From Deltaproteobacteria bacterium (GTDB taxonomy: Bacteria; Myxococcota; B64-G9): a stretch of DNA of 6,031 nucleotides. The stretch lies in NCBI GenBank assembly GCA_003647095.1, contig QMME01000264.1:1-6031 (forward strand), read 5' to 3'. This document shows positions 1 through 5,810 of the stretch, in pieces (positions within the stretch are counted from its first letter, which is position 1; each line of letters begins with the position of its first letter). A program made the position numbers and the translations under genes. The notes beneath the pieces are model-generated. The model worked only from the letters and a program-made list of their open reading frames with translations. It did not search any database and had not been told where the DNA came from.

Positions 1-1172
1 ATGCAGGTGCCGGGGTTGTTGGGATCGTCGATGTAGCCGGGATTGCAGTCGCACAGGTAGGCACCGGGCAGGTCGGGGGTGCAGACGTTCCGGTTGGGCT
101 CCTGGCAGGGGTTGGGATCGCAGGGATCGTCGATGCAGTCGTTGCCGTAGGGCAAGGTTCCCTCCGGGCAGACGCACTGGAAGCTCGACCAGTCGCTGCT
201 GGGCTCGCAAACCGGCGTGCCCGGGCAGACGGCCTCGTCGTCGGCACAGGGGTTGACACGGAAGCCGTAGTCCAGGGTGTAGTCGCCGCCGCCGGAGTAG
301 CTGTCGGCCCACAGGTAATAGGTGCCCGGATCGAGTACCAGCGGCCCCAGCAGCGAGTTGGTGCCCGCTCCGCCGTCGTCGTCGCAGCTTACCTGGCTGC
401 CCTGGTCGTCGCACACCGTGCGCAGGTGCAGCACGGTGTCGTAGCCTCCCATGGCGAACTCGGCCCGCATCTGCTCGTTCAGGGTGAAGGTGTAGACCCG
501 GTCCGGGCCGTTGCCGCCGCAGGTGCCGGCGCCGTCGTCGGCGGCGTCCCCGGTGGTGCCGGTCACGCTGCCGCTTTCCAGCACCTCCAGGGGCATGGCG
601 TCGGCGCAGCTCTCGCCATGGGGGTTGGGATCGGGGATGCAGGTGCCGGGGTTGTTGGGATCGTCGATGTAGCCGGGATCGCAGTGGCAGACGTAACCCG
701 GCAGCTGCACCTCGCAGACGGTCTGGTGCTCGACCTCGCAGGGGTTGGGATCGCAGGGGTCATCCACGCACTGGTTGCTACCGGGATCCCACACCTGGCC
801 GGCAGCGCAGGACACCTCCACCGTCAGGGTGTAGTTGCCGTTGTACTGTCCGTACCCATCCACGAACAGGTAATAGGTGCCCGGCTGGAAATCCCACTCG
901 AGCATGGATCCGCGGCCGGGTCCGGAATCGTCGTCACAAGCGAGTTCCGTCTGGGCGTCGTCGCAACTGCTGCGCAGGTACATGACGGTATCGAAACCCT
1001 CGCTGGTGAACTTCACGTGCGCGGCCACGGCCACGTCGATGACGTAGACCACGTCCTCGGCGTTGCTGTAGCTGGTGCAACCGGGGTCGTAATCGTCGCC
1101 GGCACCCACGGTGGTGTTTTCGTAGACGGCATTGGCCACCGGCAACGGCAGGGGCGCGCTACAGTCGAAACC
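1..1172 (-). repeat. Repeated PPC-like plus EGF-like modules (about 636-bp period)
   Basis: The C-terminal part of the visible lipoprotein is modular: PPC-like domain (residues about 603-724), EGF-like segment (735-780), PPC-like domain (788-907) and EGF-like segment (910-992, to the window edge). The two EGF-like segments share a perfect 43-bp direct repeat, bases 1-43 and 637-679, and a perfect 21-bp repeat, bases 105-125 and 738-758. The PPC-like parts are clearly diverged from one another. Pre-peptidase C-terminal (PPC) domains are secreted beta-sandwich modules often found in extracellular proteins. Here they are recognised from the D-T-V, CDDD, PGTYYL and YTL pattern, without a profile search. 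The direct repeat touches base 1, so at least one more module probably follows outside the window. Confidence 0.8.
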
Positions 1173-2978
1173 GGTGGCGCTCGAGCAATGTCCCTGGCCG
1201 TCATCGGACCAGCCGTTGTCGCAGATGCACACGGCCTCCCCGTTGGCCGAGTAGTCGCAGTAACCGTGCCCGCCTTCCGCGCAGGTGACGTCATAGCCCA
1301 GGGTGGCGCAGTCGGGACGGCAGACGCCGTCAGAGTTGCTGTCCTGGTAGCCGTCGTCGCAGGTGGAGCAATCGGCTCCCGTGTAGCCCTCGTCGCAGAC
1401 GCACAGGGCGGTGCCGCCAGAGTCGTCGCAATGACCGTGGCCGGCGCAGGTGAGACCGGCCGAGGCGCAGTTGGGCTCGCAGGTTTCGTTGCCGTCGTTG
1501 TCCTGGTAGCCGGCGGCGCAGGCGTCGCAGAGATCGCCGTCCCAGGTGTCCTCGCAGACGCACAGGGCCTCGCCGGAGACGTCGGAACAAGAGCCGTGTA
1601 CGCAGTCGGGGGCCGCCGTCGCACAGTCCTCGTGGCAGGTGCCGTTGCCATCGTTGTCCTGGTAGCCGTCATCGCACTGCCGGCAGTCGCTGCCGGTGTA
1701 GCCCGGGTAGCAGGCGCAGTGCGGTGTCCCGTCGGTGTCATCGCAGGTGCCGTAGAGGCCGCAGTCGCCGTTCCACAGGGCGCAACCTATCTCGCAAACA
1801 TCGTCGTCGTCGTTGTCCTGGTAGCCGGGGGCGCACTCGCCGCAGGTGTCACCTGCATAGCCGGTTTCACAGACGCACTGGGCGGCGCCGCTGCTATCCT
1901 GGCACTGGCCGTGCAGGCAGCCCAGGTCGGCGGTGCTGCAGTCCTCCCGGCAGGTGCCGTTGCCGTCGTTGTCCTGGTAGCCCGAGGCACAGCGATCGCA
2001 CAGATCGCCGGCGTAGCCAACATCGCAGACGCATATGGCCTCACCGGTGATGTCCTCGCAGTGGCCGTAGATGGAACAGTCGAGCCGGGCGTTGTGGCAA
2101 TCCTTGAGACAGATTTCGTCGCCGTCGTTGTCCTGGTAGCCGGTGTTGCACTGGGTGCACTCGGGGCCGGTGTAAGCCAGCTGGCAGGCGCAGACGGCCT
2201 GGCCGGAGCTGTCGTCGCAGGCGCCGTGTCCGTTACAGTTGACGTCTGCCGTCAGGCAGTCTTCCAGGCAGGTGCCGTTGTTATCGTTGTCCTGGTAGCC
2301 CTGGGCACAGGTCCCGCACTCAGTACCGGCGTAGCCGGTGTCGCAGATGCACTCGGCCTCGCCGCCGCTGTCGTCGCACCGGCCGCGTGGGCCACACACC
2401 AGCCCGGAGTTGTCGCAACTGGGCAGGCAGGTGCCGTTGTCATCGTTATCCTGGTAACCGCTGGCGCAGCCATCGCACTCGGCGCCGGCATAGCCCTCGT
2501 CGCACAGGCACTGAGCCTCGCCACCGGCGTCCTCGCAACGGCCGTGGTGGCAATCCAGGCCGGAGTTCTCGCAGCGCGGCAGGCAGGTGCCGTCCCGGTC
2601 GTAGTCCTGGTAGCCGTCGGCACAGGCCTGGCATTCGTCTCCGGAATAGGCCTCCTGGCAAGTGCACTCGGCCAGGCCACCGGAATCGTCGCACTGGCCG
2701 TGGGCACCGCACTCCAGCCCGGCGCTGGCACAGTCGGGACGGCAGGTGCCGTTCGAGTCGTTGTCCTGGTAGCCGCTGGCGCAACTCGAGCAGTCGCCGC
2801 CCCCGTAGCCCTGCTCGCAGGTGCACACCACCTGGCCGCTGCTGTCATCGCAACTGCCGTGCCCGGAGCAACTCTGCCGGGTACACTTCTCCTCATCGCC
2901 ACCACCGCATCCGGAACCCATCCCCGCAACCAGTACCAGGGCCAAAGCAGCCCCTGCCATCGACGGCATCTTGCACAT
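1..2978 (-). CDS. Large cysteine-rich multi-EGF/PPC-domain surface lipoprotein (3' end outside the window)
   Basis: The minus-strand frame from ATG at 2978 stays open for 992 codons and runs off base 1. I translated it fully and found no stop. Residues 1-23 form a short basic and hydrophobic leader (MCKMPSMAGAALALVLVAG) followed by GSGC-GGG. Cys24 is the likely lipidated residue, although the -3 position is Gly rather than Leu, so the lipobox is degenerate. Residues 32-557 are ten eight-Cys EGF/laminin-like repeats. Residues 567-600 are one further EGF-like unit. Residues about 603-724 and 788-907 are PPC-like beta-sandwiches with FDTV/YDTV, CDDD and PGTYYL motifs. EGF-like segments at 735-780 and 910-992 share the DDPCDPNPC and DDPNNPGTC motifs. 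The start is supported by AAGGAG seven bases upstream. The dense disulfide pattern implies an oxidising extracytoplasmic site, so an adhesin, stalk or matrix role is inferred. No enzymatic domain is visible. It may be a single-gene transcript from the promoter at 3031-3059. Confidence 0.9.
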   Translation of the reverse strand, partial: MCKMPSMAGAALALVLVAGMGSGCGGGDEEKCTRQSCSGHGSCDDSSGQVVCTCEQGYGGGDCSSCASGYQDNDSNGTCRPDCASAGLECGAHGQCDDSGGLAECTCQEAYSGDECQACADGYQDYDRDGTCLPRCENSGLDCHHGRCEDAGGEAQCLCDEGYAGAECDGCASGYQDNDDNGTCLPSCDNSGLVCGPRGRCDDSGGEAECICDTGYAGTECGTCAQGYQDNDNNGTCLEDCLTADVNCNGHGACDDSSGQAVCACQLAYTGPECTQCNTGYQDNDGDEICLKDCHNARLDCSIYGHCEDITGEAICVCDVGYAGDLCDRCASGYQDNDGNGTCREDCSTADLGCLHGQCQDSSGAAQCVCETGYAGDTCGECAPGYQDNDDDDVCEIGCALWNGDCGLYGTCDDTDGTPHCACYPGYTGSDCRQCDDGYQDNDGNGTCHEDCATAAPDCVHGSCSDVSGEALCVCEDTWDGDLCDACAAGYQDNDGNETCEPNCASAGLTCAGHGHCDDSGGTALCVCDEGYTGADCSTCDDGYQDSNSDGVCRPDCATLGYDVTCAEGGHGYCDYSANGEAVCICDNGWSDDGQGHCSSATGFDCSAPLPLPVANAVYENTTVGAGDDYDPGCTSYSNAEDVVYVIDVAVAAHVKFTSEGFDTVMYLRSSCDDAQTELACDDDSGPGRGSMLEWDFQPGTYYLFVDGYGQYNGNYTLTVEVSCAAGQVWDPGSNQCVDDPCDPNPCEVEHQTVCEVQLPGYVCHCDPGYIDDPNNPGTCIPDPNPHGESCADAMPLEVLESGSVTGTTGDAADDGAGTCGGNGPDRVYTFTLNEQMRAEFAMGGYDTVLHLRTVCDDQGSQVSCDDDGGAGTNSLLGPLVLDPGTYYLWADSYSGGGDYTLDYGFRVNPCADDEAVCPGTPVCEPSSDWSSFQCVCPEGTLPYGNDCIDDPCDPNPCQEPNRNVCTPDLPGAYLCDCNPGYIDDPNNPGTC
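1308..2885 (-). repeat. Ten tandem 52-53-residue eight-cysteine EGF-like repeats
   Basis: These repeats lie inside the lipoprotein gene, residues 32-557. Their closing cysteines fall at residues 83, 136, 188, 241, 294, 347, 399, 452, 504 and 557, a strict period of 53 or 52 residues (159 or 156 bp). Each unit has roughly this layout: C, about five residues, HG-x-C-DDS-G, C-x-C, GY-x-G, C-x2-C, then GYQDNDxNGTC and C. The GYQD motif is present in all ten copies. The DNDGNG-type loop (D-x-D-x-N/D-G) resembles an EF-hand or thrombospondin type-3 calcium loop, so calcium binding is a reasonable inference. Copies 5 (GDEIC), 7 (DDDDVC) and 10 (DSNSDGVC) have deviant loops. Homology to eukaryotic laminin EGF domains is by cysteine pattern only. 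Confidence 0.9.
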
Positions 2979-2985
2979 GTTCGTT

Positions 2986-2991
2986 CTCCTT
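2986..2991 (-). promoter_or_regulatory. Ribosome binding site of the lipoprotein gene
   Basis: On the minus strand AAGGAG lies seven bases before the ATG at 2978. This favours Met1 over the in-frame methionines at residues 4 and 7, which would be too far from it. Confidence 0.85.
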
Positions 2992-3030
2992 GAAAGAATA
3001 CATATTAACCGGGATACGCCAAGGTGGGCG

Positions 3031-3059
3031 ATATTACGACCTGCGGAGAGATTTTTCAA
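3031..3059 (-). promoter_or_regulatory. Sigma70-type promoter for the lipoprotein gene
   Basis: On the minus strand TTGAAA (3054-3059), a 17-bp spacer and TAATAT (3031-3036) match the housekeeping -35/-10 layout with one -35 mismatch and near-consensus -10. Transcription would begin around 3023-3026, giving a leader of roughly 45 bases before the ATG. The element sits in an AT-richer island between GC-rich genes. Confidence 0.7.
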
Positions 3060-3080
3060 CCCCGTACAACACACTGGAAA

Positions 3081-3109
3081 TTGCAAGAAAACTTCGGCGG
3101 GGTTATTAT
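3081..3109 (+). promoter_or_regulatory. Sigma70-type promoter for the small membrane protein gene
   Basis: On the plus strand TTGCAA (3081-3086), a 17-bp spacer and TATTAT (3104-3109) form a good -35/-10 pair. The expected start near 3116 leaves about 33 bases before the GTG. Its -35 box is only 21 bp from the -35 box of the opposing lipoprotein promoter, so one bound protein could affect both. Confidence 0.65.
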
Positions 3110-3136
3110 CGTCGCACCGCTGGCGGCAAGACGAAC

Positions 3137-3142
3137 GGAGGT
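3137..3142 (+). promoter_or_regulatory. Ribosome binding site deciding a GTG start
   Basis: GGAGGT lies six bases upstream of GTG at 3149. No in-frame ATG lies nearby upstream, and this motif places the start immediately before a hydrophobic leader. The in-frame sequence further upstream only overlaps the opposite-strand gene. Confidence 0.8.
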
Positions 3143-3148
3143 GAGTCA

Positions 3149-3679
3149 GTGAGCTTTCGGCAATACCTGGTCACGAGCCTGGAACTGGCGTTGATCATGC
3201 TGGTTGCCGCCCCCCCGGCCCGGGGTCGCGACCAGACCGAGAAGCTTCTCGAGCAACTCCAGCAGACCAGCTACCACCCCCCCAGCATGGAACAGTGGCT
3301 GGCGGCCGGACTGCGGGCCGAGGACCTGCCCACCGCCCAGCGGTACGAGGTGACCATCGGCGACTGGCAGGAAATGGAGCGTTCCCGCCGGACCCACCAG
3401 GTGGCCGGCTGGAGTTGCCTGGGCCTGGCCCTGCTGGCGCCGGCCGTCGAGGCCACCCTGCACTGGGGAGCCGGCATCCCCTTTTCGGGACATCCCAACC
3501 TGGAGGTGTTCATCGTCTCCAACGTGGCCGTGGGAGCGGTCCTGATTACCGGCATCGTACTGTTGAGCAGCGCTCCGGGACCGGAAGACTTCAAGCTGCG
3601 CTGGCAGAAGCGCCACCGCGACGAAGGCTTCTCCTTCACGCTCTCCCCTTCCTCGGTAGGACTGCTGCTGCGCTTCTAG
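3149..3679 (+). CDS. Small membrane-associated protein of unknown function (176 aa)
   Basis: I do not recognise the family. The start is GTG with a good Shine-Dalgarno sequence. Residues 1-26 look like a Sec signal peptide or N-terminal anchor: a basic start (SFRQY), a hydrophobic stretch (LELALIMLVAA), then PPARG. Residues 28-84 are hydrophilic and probably helical (TEKLLEQLQQT, MEQWLAAGL). Residues about 87-104 and 118-141 are hydrophobic and could be two membrane helices, joined by a short HWGAGIPFSGHPN loop. A basic segment (KLRWQKRHRDEG, 149-160) and a short tail ending in Phe follow. Positive charges before the first helix and after the second would place both flanks in the cytoplasm, which sits awkwardly with a cleaved signal peptide, so topology is open. 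The gene has its own promoter, is divergent from the lipoprotein gene and converges on the peptidase gene. Confidence 0.8.
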   Translation: MSFRQYLVTSLELALIMLVAAPPARGRDQTEKLLEQLQQTSYHPPSMEQWLAAGLRAEDLPTAQRYEVTIGDWQEMERSRRTHQVAGWSCLGLALLAPAVEATLHWGAGIPFSGHPNLEVFIVSNVAVGAVLITGIVLLSSAPGPEDFKLRWQKRHRDEGFSFTLSPSSVGLLLRF

Positions 3680-3704
3680 GCAGGCGGTTTTCCGGCGGAT
3701 CAAG
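3680..3704. other. Convergent intergenic gap without an obvious terminator
   Basis: Only 25 bp separate the stop codons of the plus-strand membrane protein and the minus-strand peptidase. The best hairpin is CGG-TTTT-CCG, three base pairs, with no following T-run in either direction. No intrinsic terminator can be claimed here, so transcripts may overlap or end by another route. Confidence 0.6.
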
Positions 3705-5729
3705 CTATTTCAGCTCGCGCAACGCCCGGGCCGCACCATCCACCAGGGGCTCGGCCGACACCGGCTTGCCCACCGCCTGCTGCATCCACAGGTCCGGCAG
3801 CAGCCGGCCCTGGCGGCACATGCGCTCCATCTCCCCGGCCAGGGGATGCTGGTTGAAGTAGTCTTCGAGCTGGTACTCCACTATGAAGCCCACCGGGTAG
3901 TGCGACAGGTACAACGGATAGGCCAACATGTGGGAATAGATGGCCAGCAGGGGGCTGTCGTTCACGCCCAGGAAAGGTGCGAAATGCCGGTTCCACACCC
4001 GGCGGGCCACGGCCATGGTGGCCTGGCGCAACTCGGCCGGCGTGGCCCGGGGGTGCTCGAGCAGCCAGTGCCAGACACCCAGGTCCACCAGGGCCACCCC
4101 GGCGATCTCGCGCGTGGACCAGAAGGTATCCAGGGTGCGCCAGGCCCAGCGCCGGGCGTCCCCTTGCTCGACTCCCAGCACCTGCAGGTCACGAGCCTGG
4201 AAGACAAAGGCGAAACCCTCGGTGAAGGCGTTGTTGGGTACACCCTGCATGAGGGTGTGATCCACCCGGTAGAGGGAAAACACCTGCTCCACGGTATGTC
4301 CCATCTCGTGCATGGCGATGTTGAAGCCCTTGTAGTCCATGCCCCCGGCGGGAACCCGGGTGCGCAGGTGGGCACGGCCGCCGCGCATCTGCGGCCCCCA
4401 GGCGTGGCCGGCGCCGCGGGCCGGGTCCACCTCGATGTGTTCGGCCAGGAAGGCGGCCGTCTTCTCCTCGAAGCCCAGGCCGCGCAGTATGCCGGGCAGG
4501 GCCTGCTGGAAGGCCTCCAGAGTGGGATAGCGCTCGGCCACCAGCTTGTCCAGGGCTCGCTCGTCCACCCCGGAACGGGACTTGAAGCCGTCGTACCAGA
4601 TATCGAACGGCTCCAGGGGACGACCCAGCCGCTTGGAAATCAAGGCCGCCACTTCCTTGCCCACCGGTGCCTGCAGCACCCGCTCCAACAGCTCCACCAC
4701 CCGCTGCTCGGGCATCTCGCGTTCCAGCCGGAAGGCCCGGTCGATGGGCGTGGGCGCGTCCGGGTAGTAAGGGTCCAGCCGTCGCATCACCCGGCTGATA
4801 TCGAGCAGGATGCGGTAGCGGGTGTCGGGCTCGCGCTCGGCCGGCTTGCCGTCGACCAGGTTCTTGACCGGCTCCCAGGCGACGGTGGGGTTGTCGATGA
4901 CCACCCGCGGGATCTGCTGCTCGATGATGCGCTCCATTATGGTCTGGATGAGGCGCTGGCGGGACAGGCCGTCGGGCCGGGCGTAAAGGGCACGCAGCTC
5001 ATCGCGCAGCCCCCAGTGGCTGATCAGCCGCAGGCCCTTGCGGAACAGCGGCTTGCCGCCCGCATCCACCACCCGGTCCAGGCGGATGTTGTAGCCGTCG
5101 ATGTAGGCCCCGGCGGCGGTGACCACCCGGTTCATCTCCTGGCGCACCTCGGCCGGCACCCGGTGCAGAAACTGCTGGGCCAGGCGCACCTCGGCCCAGC
5201 GCTGCCGGCTCCAGTCCTTTCCTTCCCGCAGCATCCGCTCCAGGTCGGCCGCCGGGAAGTTGAGCAGCACCACGAAGGCCAGCTTGTTGGCGAAGAAGTC
5301 CTCGGTCAGGTGGGCGGCGGGATCGTAGCCGGCCAGCAGTTGATCCACCGGCAGCAGCGGGCCACGGTCCTCGTCGAGTTGGCGGCGCAGGGCCAGTGTC
5401 ATCTGGTTGAAGTGACCGGCCAGCTGCTCCGTGATCCATTCCAGGCGCCCGAGCAATGACAGCGCCTGCTTGCCGGGGGCGAAGTTTTCCAGGCAGAAGC
5501 GTACGAAGTCTTCCTCGCTGCCGTCGCCGCTGCGCCACAGGCGGGCCGCCTGGCGCACCCCGACCTGGTAGCGATCCTTTTCGGCGGCGCCGAACCTGGC
5601 GTGCATCTGGCCGATGACCCCCATGACGGTCTTCTCACCGATAGTCATGCTGTCTCCCTTCCCGGACCCGGCGCTGGCGGAAAATCCCCACACCACGGTC
5701 AGCAAGCACACCAGGACGGACGATCTCAT
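3705..5729 (-). CDS. Exported M3-like zinc metallopeptidase (gluzincin)
   Basis: This is a 674-residue protein. Residues 1-20 are a Sec signal peptide (MRSSVLVCLLTVVWGFSASA, likely cut before GSGKGD), so it should act in the periplasm or outside. The zinc site is H474-E475-M-G-H478, with E475 as catalytic base and E504 (in NNAFTEGFAF) as the probable third ligand. Downstream, SHYPVGFIVEYQLEDYF (H610, Y611, G614, Y619) resembles the His/Tyr substrate-binding loop of family M3. The ending GRLLPDLWMQQAVGKP resembles the conserved M3 C-terminus. Length and the C-terminal catalytic position also fit M3 (thimet oligopeptidase type, about 680 residues), with a helical N-terminal half. Other gluzincins such as M32 are possible. 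M3 enzymes cut short peptides and are usually cytoplasmic, so an exported member is less usual. An in-frame TAG at 5757-5759 precludes a longer N-terminus. Confidence 0.88.
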   Translation of the reverse strand: MRSSVLVCLLTVVWGFSASAGSGKGDSMTIGEKTVMGVIGQMHARFGAAEKDRYQVGVRQAARLWRSGDGSEEDFVRFCLENFAPGKQALSLLGRLEWITEQLAGHFNQMTLALRRQLDEDRGPLLPVDQLLAGYDPAAHLTEDFFANKLAFVVLLNFPAADLERMLREGKDWSRQRWAEVRLAQQFLHRVPAEVRQEMNRVVTAAGAYIDGYNIRLDRVVDAGGKPLFRKGLRLISHWGLRDELRALYARPDGLSRQRLIQTIMERIIEQQIPRVVIDNPTVAWEPVKNLVDGKPAEREPDTRYRILLDISRVMRRLDPYYPDAPTPIDRAFRLEREMPEQRVVELLERVLQAPVGKEVAALISKRLGRPLEPFDIWYDGFKSRSGVDERALDKLVAERYPTLEAFQQALPGILRGLGFEEKTAAFLAEHIEVDPARGAGHAWGPQMRGGRAHLRTRVPAGGMDYKGFNIAMHEMGHTVEQVFSLYRVDHTLMQGVPNNAFTEGFAFVFQARDLQVLGVEQGDARRWAWRTLDTFWSTREIAGVALVDLGVWHWLLEHPRATPAELRQATMAVARRVWNRHFAPFLGVNDSPLLAIYSHMLAYPLYLSHYPVGFIVEYQLEDYFNQHPLAGEMERMCRQGRLLPDLWMQQAVGKPVSAEPLVDGAARALRELK

Positions 5730-5734
5730 CGCGG

Positions 5735-5741
5735 CCTCCTT
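5735..5741 (-). promoter_or_regulatory. Strong ribosome binding site of the peptidase gene
   Basis: On the minus strand AAGGAGG, a full match to the anti-Shine-Dalgarno core, lies five bases before the ATG at 5729. It supports that start and suggests efficient translation. Confidence 0.9.
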
Positions 5742-5753
5742 TCCGGCCCCGGT

Positions 5754-5782
5754 AATCTAGACCACCACCGTGGCCGGGGCAA
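5754..5782 (-). promoter_or_regulatory. Possible sigma70-type promoter of the peptidase gene
   Basis: On the minus strand TTGCCC (5777-5782), a 17-bp spacer and TAGATT (5754-5759) match four of six positions in each box. The leader would be short, about 18 bases, but would still hold the Shine-Dalgarno sequence. It is weaker than the two promoters at 3031-3109 and could be chance. Confidence 0.4.
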
Positions 5783-5810
5783 GGGCGGGTTCACGAGCAC
5801 CGGCCGGCAG

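Noticed and set aside
1800..1815. GTC trinucleotide run as a possible microsatellite
   Set aside because: It is short and explained by Asp codons in the acidic loop of EGF-like copy 7 (DNDDDD region).
426..2993. 855-codon plus-strand open frame, Ala/Val/Gly-rich with repeated VVVLVAGGA-like stretches
   Set aside because: It is the complement of the Cys-rich repeat gene. Its apparent repeats mirror the GYQDND units, there is no supporting ribosome site, and the minus strand gives recognisable EGF-like and PPC-like domains with a signal peptide, Shine-Dalgarno sequence and promoter.
2387..3148. N-terminal extension of the small plus-strand protein back to an ATG at 2387
   Set aside because: The extension is Arg/Pro-rich shadow sequence opposite the lipoprotein gene and crosses both promoters. 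GTG at 3149 has a proper ribosome site and leader.
3680..3704. Bidirectional intrinsic terminator between the convergent genes
   Set aside because: Only a three-base-pair stem around TTTT can form and no T-run follows it.
3846..5459. 537-codon plus-strand open frame opposite the peptidase
   Set aside because: It overlaps the peptidase gene, which has a signal peptide, zinc motif and strong ribosome site. The opposite frame is a His/Gly/Leu-rich GC artefact.
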